Assembly: GCF_002775205.1 (NCBI RefSeq)
Contig: NC_036447.1
Span: 16,722,501-16,786,500 of the forward strand
DNA from: Xiphophorus maculatus
Taxonomy: Eukaryota; Chordata; Actinopteri; Cyprinodontiformes; Poeciliidae
DNA: 64,000 bases
Direction of reading: 5' to 3'
Numbering within the stretch: the first letter of the stretch is position 1; each line of letters begins with the position of its first letter. Position numbers and translations under genes: made by a program. The notes below the pieces were generated by a model that was not told where the DNA came from, made no database searches, and saw nothing but the letters and a program-made list of their open reading frames with translations. This document shows, one piece after another, positions 1 through 13,267 of this stretch.

Positions 1-99
1 AATAGCAGTGTGAGTAGTGTGACACACATCCGCAATATCTTCAGCTGTATTACACCAAGGTGTCCTGTGTTTTGCAATAGTTGCTTTTTGTTTTTTCAG

Positions 100-1544
100 A
101 AATGACGCATCTGATGACAACCTGAAGTTCACTCCAGAAAATTATAAAACACAAAAACTGTCAACTGTATACAATGTAAGTGATTTAAAATATGGTGCAA
201 TTGTATCACTTTGAAGCAAAAACATATCAGTTTATTAAAGAAAAAACATACCTGTTGATTCAGAATGATGTGGCTTCTTATTATTTACAGATACGCAACA
301 CAAATTATAAGGATTTTCCCATCAGTGTATTCCTCTTCTTCCAAGAGAAACTGGAACACGACTTTGAAATGACAAACTATAAAGTTATTGTCAAGCCAGT
401 AAGTTGTCCAATTGTCTCAACACTTCTCATTTAACTTTTAATGCTTCTCGTATTTGCAAGCTTTCAATATTTACATTTTTCTCATGTTTTTAAGAATAAA
501 TCTCAGTGCTCAAAGTTTTCCACCCCAAAAGCTGAGGTTAGTGTAACAGATTGGGACTTAAACTATGTCGTCACATTATGAGTAAATCACTATGTGACAC
601 AAAGTATTATTTTGTTGCAGGACTGCCCATGGAAAGAAAACTGTGTGGCCATAAAATGCGATACATTTATGTTAAAAAACTATTCAGATGTTTACATTTC
701 CCTGTTGGGGGATGTGCATTTCCGAAATCTGAAAAACTACGAATCGGTATGTACTGTAAAGAGTTAAGAAAAATTACACCACATGTACCTGTGACATTCC
801 CTCAACTGTCCTGTCCTGCTCTTTCTCTAAAGAATATGCCCTTTCTGAAAAAATATACTGGAGTCCACGGAGAGGTCAAATTTAACAGCTCTATAAAAGT
901 TCGCTATGATGGTAGTAGATACGTGATGAAACAAGAGGTATGTATAGGTTGAACTGCTGAGACACTTTCTCAGAGATGCAGTTTTGAAGGTAATTGTAAT
1001 CTGAGTTTTCGTTTCAGAAAAACAAGAACTACGCAATAGAAAAATCAGTATGTACAACTCTCATCGATACCTATGTAGTTAATACAAATTAATGTTTTTA
1101 TGTAAAGCATAACCTGTTTTTTCTCTGCTAACAGACTGGAGTTGTAGTTGAATTTAAGGTGTCTCAACATAGAAATCTGATCATTGCGACTGGTGTGATA
1201 ATGGGATTTATCCTTCTGATCATACTCACGATCATCATGTGGAAGGTGAGATTTCTATGTCCAGCTTTGGAGCCTGTTGGGAATTAAGACATGGTTTTGT
1301 TTGTTTTGGTGTTTAATGGTCTAATGGTTGCATTTGTGCCTGTCCTTAGTGTGGCTGCTTTAAGAGGAAAACCATTGAGGATTTCAATGAGGAAATGGCT
1401 GGTCAGATAATAACCTCATCTGTGCCATCTCTTAACAAATTTGAACAAGTGAAAGAGGAAAAAAAACCTCTTAATGCAGATGAGGACAAAGAAGACAAAT
1501 CCCCAGCTAATCCAGAAGGAGTCTGTGAAAACGTGGATCTTTAG
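100..1544 (+). CDS. Integrin alpha chain, 3' coding exons (partial)
   Basis: Eight exons can be read in one consistent frame: 100-175, 291-398, 495-536, 621-746, 833-937, 1018-1047, 1135-1245 and 1350-1544 (stop TAG 1542-1544), giving about 263 residues. All are bounded by AG and GT. The first part is a cysteine-containing extracellular stretch (DCPWKENCVAIKC) that fits the membrane-proximal calf region. Exon 1135-1245 encodes a single membrane span (LIIATGVIMGFILLIILTII), and the last exon opens with CGCFKRK, which with the preceding K gives KCGCFKRK. This is the GFFKR-type motif that binds the beta subunit and talin-regulated clasp in integrin alpha tails. The first Phe of GFFKR is Cys here. 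The tail is acidic and about 64 residues long. The CGxFKRK form resembles ITGAE or another leukocyte alpha chain, but which paralogue cannot be settled without the head domains, which lie left of the window. Confidence 0.85.
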
Positions 1545-2520
<976 letters not shown>

Positions 2521-3640
2521 ATTAGCCTTTTACTGGAAACAGGTTTTGCTTTTGCAGTCGTCAGTTTTAATGAAATGTTTTAAGTGCACTTAAAATCTGA
2601 TACAATATTTATACACTCAAATTCAATAACTTAGAATACTTATAAAAACCTTATTTATTTCAGCTTTATTTATAAGGTTATTTATTTTAAATTGTTCTTT
2701 TAAAATTGTTTTTTTTAATTAAGGCTTTAAAGAACTGATAGGTGTTTTAAAACCTTAATTTGTATTTACTATGGTGATTTTTTAATTATTACTATTGTTA
2801 TTAATATTATGATTAATACAGATTTAAGATTACAATATTACATCAGACCAACAAAAAACAGTTGATGCAGAACAGATGGCTTAATGAAAATTATGTTCAA
2901 CACCACCATAAAGGTTATTTTCAGCAGGTAGTATTAATCTGACAAGCCTCATCAAAATGCATATTCTAATTTATTGAATATTATTGTACACAGTAGGCAC
3001 ATTACCTTTTTGTCTGGCAATAAGTCAGACTTATATAACTGATCAAAACCTTCAAGGTATGCTTGTTGGCATTACAGCAGGCACATAGAATCATTTTAAA
3101 AATATATATAATTAAATAATCATGAAGATTATTGTCACATCGATGTAATTCTCAATAAAGGTTTGGGAGTTGAAGATTTTAGTGCTTTACCACAGAACAA
3201 CCACAACATCTAGTGACATGATTTTGAAACTGCAAGACATTTTGAATCCCAATTACTGCCCAATACCAGCTGATACAGCACAGGAAAGTGGAACCTGACT
3301 CGGTAGCCTCTGCTCAATCCAATAACACCATCAGTCTTGTGTCTGATGTTAATCTTTGACTTTAACCAGGATGCATTTTTCTGCTTTAAATGTGCTGTAA
3401 TTGTGTAGGAATAAAAAGATTTCTTGCAGCATTAAAAACTGGACAGAAATGCTTTGGGTCAGATTTCTCAAAGAAAAAAAAAACAGTGAGTAAATTTTCA
3501 TTTAGTCCTGCTGCAAGTTAGACGAGATTAAAAAGTGTATCTATGTCAAATTAATCAACCAGTTTAAAAGCAGGTTTTCCAGAAACATCAACCACTCATG
3601 AATGTTTTCATCCAAGTTGTTCCTGAAAGAATTAAGTGCA
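2521..3640. other. Intergenic, nothing recognised
   Basis: AT-rich DNA lies between the presumed integrin polyadenylation site and the 3' end of anapc11. The two genes point towards each other. I see no coding exon, RNA gene or clear repeat here. Confidence 0.5.
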
Positions 3641-3809
3641 ATAGCGACACACAATGTTATGTTTACTTTATTACAAACTTAACAGAAATTATATCAAAAA
3701 TATCCACAGCATTAAACAAACAGGAAACTCTGCGGTTTACAGGAGGTAAAAAAAAAAAAAAGAATTCCTGTGAAGCGTCCATCTTTATAGTACACATAGT
3801 CGACCGGAG

Positions 3810-5825
3810 TCACTCTTTGAACTTCCACTCCTGACGACACATAGGGCACTGCTGCTGGACTTGCTGGGAGTTCAGCCACTTCAGGATGCAGTGCATGTGG
3901 AAACAGTGAGAGCACTGACCCCAGACCAGAGGGCAGTCGTCTCCAGGAACTTTGCCTGCAAAATAAGAAATATATTACAAAACCATTAAGAGTGCACACA
4001 AGAGAGGTACATAATCTAAACCCGTAGATACAATGCTAAATACTAAGCCTTTATTTCAGCGTATGATGTTATTGGCAGTCATGGCACCACAAACATTGTC
4101 ATAGCAACGTTTTTCAGATACCACTGCTTGCTGTTGACAATAGGTTGGCTGTAAAGCAGCTCGACTCCTTTTTCAAGCATTTTTGATTGGCCTTTAAAAT
4201 TACGAAAAGAAAAAAAAACTTAAGGGAATTTGGATGGATCTCAGCTGATAAAGTTAGTACAGCAGACAACTGGCCATCTTTTACAAATTAAAGAAAATGT
4301 AATAAACTTTACCTTGAAACACTTTACAGGGCAGGTACATCACAGGATGTTGCACACGGATATATTTTGAATAGTTAGACACCCATACAGTGTACTTAAA
4401 CTTTGTTATATTAAAAACTTGATGCCCTAAGGATACAAAGGACCTAGTGCCTGTTCAAGGTATTCGATATTTAGCCCAGTCCTACTTTTCTGTTTCGCTA
4501 TTTATCACACGAAGCTAAAGTAGCTTCCGATTCGGTAAAAGGCTAGAGGGCGATTCCACCTAATTTTTCACTACCTTTCGCATCTTTAATAGACTCTAGT
4601 TTAAAAACTAAAACTAATAGCAGTCTAGTTCTAAATATTCTGCTATTAGTTGAGAATAATCCAGTCCAACTTTGAAGTGTCTAGGTGTTGTAGTTTTGGA
4701 GCTAGAGCGGTACTAGTGCAACCCAGATACAAAAAAGTGGTAAAATCGCCCCTTACTGAAGTTTCACAAATCTGATGAAAGTTTCACAAATCACAAACAT
4801 GGTTATAAATGTTCTGCTATTAGTTGAGAATAATTTAGTCTAGGTTTGAAGAGTCTAGGTGTTGCAGTTTTGGAATTACAGCAGTTATATTATGACAGAG
4901 ATCCCAAAAAGTGGTGAAATGAACCTTTATTGAAGTTTCACAAATCAGAAAAAGGTTTCACAAATCACAAACATGGTTCTAAATATTCTGCTATTAGAGC
5001 AGAATAATCCAGTCCAGGGTTGAAGTGTCTAGGTGTTGTAGTTTTGGAATTAGAGCAGTTCTAGTGTGATCCAGATGCAAAAAAAAGGTGGTGAAATCAA
5101 TCTTTATTGAAGTTTCACAAATCAGAAAAAGGTTTCACAAATCACAAACATGGTACTAAATATTCTGCTGTTAGTGGAAAATAATCCAACCCAGGTTTGA
5201 AGTGTCTAGGTGTTGTAGTTTTGGAATTGGAGCAGTTATACTATGGCAGAGCTCCAAAAAAGTGGTGAAATCAATCTTTATAGCAGTTTCACAAATCAGA
5301 TAAAAATTTCACAAATCACAAACATGGTTTTAAATATTCTGCTATTAGAGCAGAATAATCCAGTCCAGGTTTGAACAGTCTGGGTGTTGTAGTTTTTAAA
5401 CTAGAGTCGATTAAAGATGAGGAAGGTAGTGAAACATTAGGTGGAATCGCCCTTTAGCCATTTCCCGAATCGGAAGCTAGAATTGGAAACCAACCTCAGC
5501 TTCGTATTTATCACTAAATGTGGTCACAATTCTTTTGTCTGATATGCACATTAGGGTTTCAATATTCAAAAATATTGAAATGAATGTGTTTTATGAGTTG
5601 TAAGGAAATTGAGCTAAATGTTTAGAAAATGAAGGGCATTTGGACTTTAGGCTAACATTAAGTGGTCAAGCAGACAGGCAGTATGTAGGACAGCAGCCCC
5701 CGGCTCAGGTACTCACAGTCCGGACAGCAGCCGTTAAAAGGCATCCTGCAGATGCCGCAGTTTTCATCGTTAGCCACCCAGGACCAGGAGGCCACTCCGC
5801 TCCACTGCCTTATCTTCACCTTCAT
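3810..5825 (-). CDS. anapc11: Anaphase-promoting complex subunit 11 (RING-H2)
   Basis: Two coding exons on the minus strand: 5825-5717 (ATG at 5825, 109 nt, ending in phase 1 before GTGAGT) and 3955-3810 (stop at 3812-3810). They encode exactly 84 residues, the usual family length. The protein starts [14 protein letters not shown] and carries the zinc ligands of the APC11 RING: C23, C26, C34, C37, C44, C51, H53, H56, H58, C59, C73 and C76, ending [12 protein letters not shown]11 is the catalytic RING subunit of the APC/C ubiquitin ligase; with the cullin APC2 it recruits E2 enzymes in mitosis. I chose the ATG at 5825 over the in-frame upstream one at 5846 because MKVKI is the conserved start. 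A poly(A) signal (AATAAA, minus strand) lies at 3667-3672. The intron holds a transposon at 4509-5505. Confidence 0.96.
4509..5505. mobile_element. Non-autonomous DNA transposon with long TIRs and internal satellite
   Basis: The ends are inverted copies of each other over roughly 100 bp with small gaps. The left end begins acgaagctaaagtagc and contains gggcgattccacctaa (near 4549); the right end reads as the reverse complement, ending ggtggaatcgccc ... agcttcgt. A perfect 9-bp direct repeat, atttatcac, flanks the element at 4500-4508 and 5506-5514, so it is a target-site duplication. Between the ends lie about five tandem copies of a unit of about 175 bp, recognisable by ATTCTGCTATTAG starting near 4638, 4811, 4986, 5162 and 5337. 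No transposase frame is present. The long TIRs and 9-bp duplication would suit a Mutator-like family, but the superfamily is not proven. Confidence 0.88.
4631..5400. repeat. Tandem repeat, about 5 x 175 bp
   Basis: Successive units share the phrases aaatattctgctattag, gtgtctaggtgttgtagttttgga, and a pair of tttcacaaatca boxes. Spacing between units is 173-177 bp and the last unit runs into the right terminal inverted repeat. The array is wholly inside the transposon at 4509-5505. Confidence 0.9.
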
Positions 5826-5970
5826 TCTCTCCGAGCTGCTGTTCAAACCCGAGTCAAACGCTGCGGCTCACAGTCCAGCTCCTCAATAAATTACATATCA
5901 AACATTAAACAATTGGACTCTGTAAGTAGTATAGATTAATTCCACGCTAGTCAGCTACATTGATTGAAAG

Positions 5971-6058
5971 ACTTCTTCTTCTTCTGCTTCCTTTTCTTCT
6001 TCTTGAGCTTTTTCTTTTTTTTTGACAGTTGGCTTCTTCTTCTTCTTCTTCTTGTTTT
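5971..6058. repeat. (CTT)n / (GAA)n microsatellite, LINE tail
   Basis: Several runs of CTT are interrupted by short stretches. On the minus strand they read as GAA repeats directly after the LINE 3' UTR at 6060-6120, which is how this teleost LINE type ends. Confidence 0.8.
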
Positions 6059-6059
6059 A

Positions 6060-6684
6060 TGGCGGTTGGCAAACAACTTACATTACCGCCACCTTCCAGG
6101 TTGGAGTATGGATCACACGCTTATACCCTCCCCATAATACCCGTTCTTCTTAGAAATCTAAAAATACTCTCAAATATTATATCTCCTGATGATTTCTGAA
6201 ATATTTCTTCTAAATCTAATTTACAATTATTCAACTCATTAACCAACATCTCTCTCTCCCTTACATACTTATTGCATTCTAAAAAAAATACACGCTGTAT
6301 TGTTTCCATCTCTCCACAATATTTACAACAACCTGTACTGTGTTTATTAATTAACTTAAGAGTACTATTTAACCTTGTGTGCCCAAATCTGATTCTGGAA
6401 ATAATATCTTCTTCCCTTCTATTCCTATTACCTTTTCTATACCCCCCAACTCTTTTTTGAATTTTATAATAAAATCTCCCCTTTTCTCCTCTATCCCACT
6501 GTTCTTGCCATTTTTCCTTCATGTACTCCTTAACAACACTTTTTATCTCATTTCTACTTATTTTAATATTTAACTCAACAATTTCCTTATTAGAGGCTCT
6601 CTTAGCAAAACTATCCTTGGCAGTTGGCTTGTAAACAGCTTTTAGGTACATTACTGCCACCTTTTGAATCGGAGTAGGGATCAT
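6060..6684 (-). mobile_element. LINE remnant: ORF2 C-terminus plus 3' UTR
   Basis: A minus-strand open frame of 187 codons (6684-6121) resembles the end of a non-LTR retrotransposon polyprotein. It has a WQEQWDRGEKGRFYYKIQK block, then RIRFGHTRLNSTLKLI, then a CCHC-like knuckle CCKYCGEMETIQRVFFLEC. This layout is typical of the region after reverse transcriptase in RNase H-bearing fish LINEs of the I/Nimbus kind. The sequence then runs into a 3' UTR with ggtggcggtaatgtaag and a GAA-repeat tail (5971-6058). It is 5'-truncated, as usual for LINEs. The first 30 codons of the frame look like a second copy of the 3' UTR rather than protein (see findings). Assignment to the I group is from recall. 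Confidence 0.75.
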
Positions 6685-7828
6685 AATCTATTTCTTACCA
6701 CCGCTTTCTGAGCTATCTTATTTTTTTGTATTTTATTTATTTATATATATATTTTTTTTTAAATATGGGCCATTAACTGGTTCCCAGGATGCCAGGAGCA
6801 AAACACTAGATAGGAAAAATAAGAAGTCGTTCATCCTCCTACCAGAAGGGGCAATATTTTGGAGGAAGTAAGTTGAAACCAAACGGCCTTTTTCCAGCAT
6901 AACTTCGGCTTCATTCGTTTATTACGTGATATTGCTGAATCAAGCGCATTAATTAATTGCTTAATCGTGTTTACGCGTTTTATTTTAACTTTAAAGGAAT
7001 ACAGCTACTTCAAGAAAGTGGAGTCATCCCACGCAAACGGTAATTTAACGGGATAGTATTAAGTAGATACATAAACAAAACTAACCTCAGTCTCACAGCA
7101 ACCCATTTTAAATGGATTAAACTAAATGCATTGTTTTTGGCTTAAATCGTCAGCCTGTTACTTATAGCTTATGTTACATTTACATTTGTAAAGTGTGAAT
7201 CTTTAGACTGTATCGCATTTGACCTCTGAACGGTTAGCTTCATTTTAGCTGAGGAGCACCGCTGAAGTTAGCACCCAGTTCAGCACAGCCCCGTCGGCCA
7301 GAGAAACTGATCCTCGTAAGGATTCTGTACCGTTTAATTGACAATGGTGGTAAACGGACTTAGTTATTCTACACTTCTTGCATATTTTACCATACTAGTT
7401 CAAGATATGACAACCGGTTATTCTGTTTATGAAATGACGGAATTGGTCAACTTCAATAAATTTAATCTTACATTTCAGCTAAGTGCAATGTGTAACTGGA
7501 GCCCTTTTTAGATGATACTAATGTGGAGCTTGTAGCTACAGACTCACCATGTCGGCAGCAAAACGATGAATGGGTTGTGGACATTCACCATATGACCACT
7601 GTTAGTAACTGTGGAGGTGTCTGTGATGCTGTGGGCCTTTTTGCTTTTTCTTCGTTTGCTAGTTCGAGGTATCAAACGGAGGATATGAGTGAAAATCTGT
7701 TGTACTTTGCCAAAAGGGTCTTCATTTGGCCTTTCAACAGAATAATGGTCTAATACAGATGGAAATAGTTCACAAGACACAAATAACCCCTCTTTTTTTC
7801 TTTTCTTTTCAGCTATAAATGTGAAAGG

Positions 7829-10619
7829 ATGTATTCACAAGGATCTGACTACAGTTACAGGCGGCAGGATGGTGACAGAAATTCAAGACAGAAGTGGGAT
7901 GATTATGATGACAGACGGGAAGACAGGCACGACTTCTGCAGTAATACACCTCGGGCCTCTTATTATAAGTACAGCAGTGAGGGACACAGTAGCACAACCA
8001 GGGTGAGCAAAAGTCAAGATTACAGCGAGTCTCCTAAAACACTCTGCAGCTCAGATTCAGTAAGCAGAGAGTGGAGTAGAATGAGCCCGGTGAGGAGGCG
8101 TTTGTCCCCACCTGATTGGGATGTGTCTGAAGTTAAAAGGCGAAGGCAAACAGAGGAAGATGATACGGATTATAGATATAAACGGGATTCCCCAGAAAAA
8201 GCTCACAGGCTGTCACCAGCAAGTTTTTCACGTAACCAACAGTTGGGATATTCGCAGTCACATGAAGATGATACCAGATACAGGAAAATGTCGCCATATT
8301 CCAGATCCAGAAATCAACGTGAAGAGCTGCCTCACAAATACCAGTATGAGGATTTCTTTGACAGAGATTCATCTGATCGTTTCGAAGGAAGTGCTTATAG
8401 GAGACCTGGGTATTCGCTAGAGAGGACCCTCTCACCAGATGACACTACAAAGGTTAGTTGTGAGTTTTAATGCTTTTAACAGACATTACATTTAAAATTA
8501 AGTTTATTTGATTAATAAAGATGTTCAAATATCTAATAGATTCAAGCCAAGATGAGAGAGAGAATACCCAACTCCTCGGCATCTGGGTATTATGATGAAT
8601 ATTATGAAAACAGAACCACGGTGCCTCTAAATGGATCCAGTGGACAGGTACATTGTCTTCTTAAGTGTTTTTTTTTCACTTTAGCTTTTTGACCACAATC
8701 AGAAGACCTGAGTGACCTGGAAGATTGATATGACAGCAGCTATATAATGTATTTTGGTGCCAAGAAATTCAGTGATTTATAAACTAGCAACAGTATTTTA
8801 AAGTATATTCTCTGACCTGCAGGGAGCCAGTGTAGGGACTTTAGAACTCGTTTGATGTGCTCTATCTTCCCTGTTTTAGTAAAAATGCGAGGAGCAGCGT
8901 TCTGGATCAACTGCAACTGTCTTAATTTATTTTTTTTAAGCAAACCCGTGAGGACACCATTGCAGTTTTCAATGTGACTAAAAATAAATGCATGGTTGAG
9001 TTTCTCAAGATGTTTTGTAGAGACGTTAATTCTTTAATACTAGAAATGTTCTATCAGAAGACATGGTTTTATTCTGATAGAAGGCTGACTTTGTAAATTG
9101 TCTTTATGTGATAATTGTCTTTAAATTTATCTGGTATGTCTCTACCAGATACCTAATCAAATCTATGCTTTCTTGTGAATTAAATTGGAGTAACACAAGC
9201 AGGCTGGAAGGCCAGTTTCTGGGATTATTAATGTGTACTTTTTATAGGACTTGTGATTCCTGATATGCAATGCAAAACAGCACTATTTATGTTTTTCTTG
9301 CTAAAATATACAGTTCCTATTTTTTTCCTTGGCTTACAACTTTAAACACAGAAACATTGTTGCAGTCTTATTAATTTCTCTGTGATCAGAAAACGTCAGC
9401 AGAATATCTGCCTCATTCTTAAAATAATGTTTTGAATTCATAGATCTAAAGTTGTGGCTTCTATGTTTCCCATCAGTCTTCTAAAAGCGACGCCCCTCTA
9501 CAGAGAGCCGCACTCCCCGAAGACAAGTCATCCAAAGGCTTCCAACGCTTTCTTGAAGTACTCAACAAGGGCGTGAATGTTGACGTTCTCACTCAGATAG
9601 TAAGTCAGAGCCCTGCACCACAGTGTGATGGGCCCATTATTCCAAGGTCTTTTGTGAAAGTTGCAGATCAACAGTGGTCTCCCAGTTGCACTGAGAGGCA
9701 ACAGAAATCATATAAAGATAACAGCTACTGGAATGAAAGTAAGGGCTCCCTCAGGTCGACATCTCCGCTGCCTCATCATCACTCCGCTAGTCCAGACCGG
9801 AATGTCGTGTCTATTGGCAGCAAATCCCCTTCAGTGGAAAAGACGAGTATAACACCTGAAGATGAGCAAAAGCGCAAGCAAATGCAAGACGTTTTACAGG
9901 CTATCGGTGTGGATTTGGGATTCGAGGAGCTCGGTCAAATGTCCCATCGAATCCAGGAGCGTCTTTATGGTAAGAGGGATAACGAGCGTGGCCGCAGATT
10001 AAGTAGAGAAAGAGGTGTTGGACAGACGTTCACCGAGGGACGCAGAAGTAGATCGTTGTCAAGCAGTTCTAGTTTTAGCCCACCAACTCAAAATTTTTAT
10101 ACAAGGAAAGACTCCTTAAGCAATTCAAGGGACGAAGCAGACCTGCAGCGATCTGAACGCAGTTCGGAGTTAAAAAGGAGGACTTTTCAGGATGGTCAGA
10201 GCAGTGAGGAGAGTAAAATGAGCACAGTGAAGAGCATTCCTGTACTGAATGTTGCTTCCAAACCTATCTCTGCTGTAAGGCAACCTTCTCCAGCAATGAT
10301 GCCTCCAACTCTTCCAAGGCTACCTTATACTCCCATCACCCATCCACCACCGTCATACCCAACTGTTCCTCCACCTCCGCTTCCTTTCCCGCCTCTTGCC
10401 GGACCAGGAAGTTTCCTTCCCCATGTGCCTCCCATGCTCCCTCATCCTTTCTTTCCACCTCCAAATGTCTTTCCTCCGCTGCACCCTCAAGTGAGACCGC
10501 CATTCCCACCGAACCTGCAGCTTTGCAATCCAACAAACGTAAAGGCTCAACCGGCCATGAAAACAAAGCAAATATCAAGAACGCAAGGAAGGCGACGCTT
10601 TCTGCAGTTTATTAAGTGA
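7829..10619 (+). CDS. ZNF318-like protein, paralogue 1 (no zinc fingers seen)
   Basis: Three coding exons: 7829-8452 (ATG at 7829, just after an acceptor at 7812), 8540-8647 and 9477-10619 (TGA 10617-10619), all in frame, about 624 residues. The N-terminal part is rich in Ser, Arg, Asp and Tyr (RS-like). At about residue 264 is SKGFQRFLEVLNKGVNVD; at about 375-412 is a KRKQMQDVLQAIGVDLGFEE block ending RIQERLYGKR. The latter matches the human ZNF318 stretch LLKTIGLDIG ... RTQERLHGKK as I recall it. The C-terminal part is strongly Pro-rich (about 9.7-10.5 kb). ZNF318 is a nuclear protein that modulates androgen receptor activity and IgM/IgD splicing; the matrin-type zinc fingers it carries are not found here. 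A poly(A) signal is at 10760-10765. The stop codon overlaps a possible splice donor, so more 3' exons cannot be excluded. Confidence 0.7.
8700..9040 (-). mobile_element. LINE fragment (L2/CR1-like ORF end)
   Basis: The minus strand reads LQLIQNAAPRIFTKT, then VLKSLHWLPAGQRIYFKILL and VYKSLNFLAPKYI. This is the very common C-terminal signature of L2-type reverse transcriptases in fish (LQxxQNAAAR ... LHWLPVxxRIxFKxLLLVYKxLNGLAPxYL). It lies in the intron between the second and third coding exons of the ZNF318-like gene. Limits are approximate. Confidence 0.75.
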
Positions 10620-12780
10620 GTGTGATATGTCATCATTCATATGCTTTTTTTTATTTGGAAAACACTGAAAAAGACATAGTTTGTAGCTTTTTCTTATTTG
10701 TTTTGTAAAATGCACAAAACAAACAATGTAACCTGGTTGGAGGTAATTTGAAGGCGAAAAATAAAACTGTACAGTTAATGGTCATAAAGTAAATAGTTTT
10801 TGCTCGAAGTAATCGTTTCCACCTAAGAATGACACATTATTGCATTTGATGAAAGAGAATAAACACTGGACATCTATCATAACTGAACCAGTAGTGGAGT
10901 TTAGTCTGTAATGATCAACATCTGTTTGGTATCCAAAGTTCATAAATTCTGAATTCTGCCATGAGTCCAGCTCTGGCTTAGAAAAATTTTCTTTTGCATG
11001 CATATATTTCATTTTTTTGACTGATTTTGTTAACATAAGGAAAGACTATTGAATTGTCTTGTCAGGTTTACCTCATTATTTGTGTACTTGTAGTTACCAC
11101 TTGTTTAATAATATGAAGTGTACAACATTAAAAAGTTATTCAAAGGAAACTTTGAAGCAATTGTTCTTTTATTACTGATTTTTTTTAATGCAGTGAAAGT
11201 AGGTGTTCTTTTAATAACAATATGGTCTTGCAATTGTTAGTCCATATTGCTATTTTTACCATTGTCAAGATTTTTAAAAATCTGCAGTTTCCACTTAAAT
11301 TTCTTATTCAAATGTGGTTGAAAGCAGAAGTAGTGACTGGCGACAAGCAAAAGCTGTCTTGTCTAATCACATATAAAAGCTAAATTGCTAAAGAAATTGA
11401 TATTGGTTCTGGTAGAAAGGTGTCAGTCTGGTTAGTGTATTGCAGTTTGTAGGACATTGGAACTGCATGATCCCAGAACATTTAGGGCACCAACACTGAT
11501 CCTTGATCATGGCTGCAGAAATAATGGAAGCAAGAGCAATAGAAATATGCTGTATTATAATCAGACCGGCCTGGTCTGATCAAACACTTTTCTTTTACAT
11601 CACGTGGATTACCAGGTGGCGGTACTCTGCTTACCTCAGGGATAAAAGATGCACCGTAGGAATTAGACAACCATTTGAGGCACTGTAATACTTTGGGTCT
11701 GTTCCTATGACGACTGCAACTTACCTTAGCATTGTGGCGATCCGTGTACACTTGACGTTGATAGATTGCTTTGACTTCTTTCAGCAGCTTAATTATCCCA
11801 AAAGGCAAATTTGGTACAGGATTACAACAAGTTTAAGTTGTCCTATCCTATCCAGTTTTTTAAGGTCTTGTTTTGTAATTTGCAGGATTTAAAGGATATG
11901 CTTCTAACATCTTCGTGACAATCCGCTACTCTATCATGTCATAATATTGTGCCTGATCGGTGTGTATACTTGGTACAATATTAACAATAACAGGAAACAT
12001 TTTTTTTTTATTTATGCATTCACTTTTCAAGTACACATACACTTTTTCCTGTTTCTTGTACAATATGTTTTGTGAAATATGCATCCTACTTTACTTCTAT
12101 TGGTATATCTATATATGCATGTCATTTAAATTTTATGGACCTGGCCAGCTTTTAAAATTAGCTTGATACAACCTCAGATAAACCATAATGTATTATGCAT
12201 AGGTCTATGAATAATATGATTATTATTCAGATGCTTATTCCAGATGTAAAAGCAGTTTCTGGGTAAAAAGAAAAAAAAAGTTCCTAGCTCACTTGAAAAT
12301 CTTGTTAAATCACCTCTAGTTCTGATTGCTTGAAGTAAATGTCTCCTGTTTTGTTTTGTTTTTTTATTTCATTCTGATTGACATTTTGTCTTTAAAAACG
12401 GACACAAATTGTAATGTCCTGAATCAGTCATTCTCAGGTAAATATGTGTCTGTTTACTGTGTAATATTACAATCAGAGTGGAGGTAAATTTTGTCTTGCT
12501 TTCACTTAAAAACATTTTTAAGTTATGGCAGGTTTTTGAGTTGTTTAACAGATTTTGTATTTATGTAATTTTAACAAGTGGAAGGGTTTAGTTGACTTTT
12601 CCCTGATATTAAAATTACCAATATATTTAGTTAGCTCATATAAGAGTTTCAGACAACGAATATTTTTTTCTGTAGGCATCTCCTCAACGTGTTTTTGCAG
12701 TGGTGGTCCTCCATCACATAGGTGGCGCTATTGAACAATTATCATTTTTAACGCCTTAAAGATTCTGTCCTTTTGCTCTC
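10620..12780. other. Spacer between the two ZNF318-like genes
   Basis: About 2.6 kb of AT-rich DNA separates the first gene's stop from the second gene's first coding exon. The first 150 bp is the first gene's 3' UTR. Around 11480-11810 is a stretch with a more complex base mix that may be a dispersed repeat, but I cannot name it. The second gene's promoter and first non-coding exon probably lie at about 12750-12946, where a GTAAAC donor follows gcagaag. Confidence 0.4.
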
Positions 12781-13017
12781 CAGAGCAGTTTATGGCCGAA
12801 TTATTTTGACCAGACCTTTTTCCACCAAAGAAGGTTAATTTCGTCTACGTATTGTCACAACAAGCTATTTTGGAGCTCATTTTATTTATGTTTTTGATAA
12901 AGACAACTATTCGGTTGTGTAGCAGATGACGGTTTTCCAGCAGAAGGTAAACCTGTTAGCTTCTATGCTATCCTCTTTGTAAACACTTTTTTAATCATAT
13001 CTGATTTTCCGTTGTTT

Positions 13018-13048
13018 CTAGTTCAAGTATTATTTATACTTGAACTAG
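13018..13048. repeat. Perfect 13-bp inverted repeat
   Basis: The arms ctagttcaagtat and atacttgaactag are separated by five bases. The hairpin is in the presumed 5' UTR intron of the second ZNF318-like gene. No function is known. Confidence 0.85.
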
Positions 13049-13267
13049 GATCTAATGATGTTATACTTTTATATCTGCTTACGTCAAACACCCTTCCATC
13101 AAGCTTGGCTGTTAAACGCTGATTCTCGAGTGTTTTGGTGTCGCTAGCTAAAATGAATTATTCTGTTTTGAGCGTTTATCTGTGGGATCGTGACTTCAGT
13201 ACTCTGTTTAACGTGTGTATGTATCCTCTTGTCAATAGAGCCTCTATAAACTGTGAAAGGCAGTACG

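Noticed and set aside
11482-11808. 108-codon minus-strand frame in the spacer
   Set aside because: No conserved family seen; probably a dispersed repeat without a usable protein.
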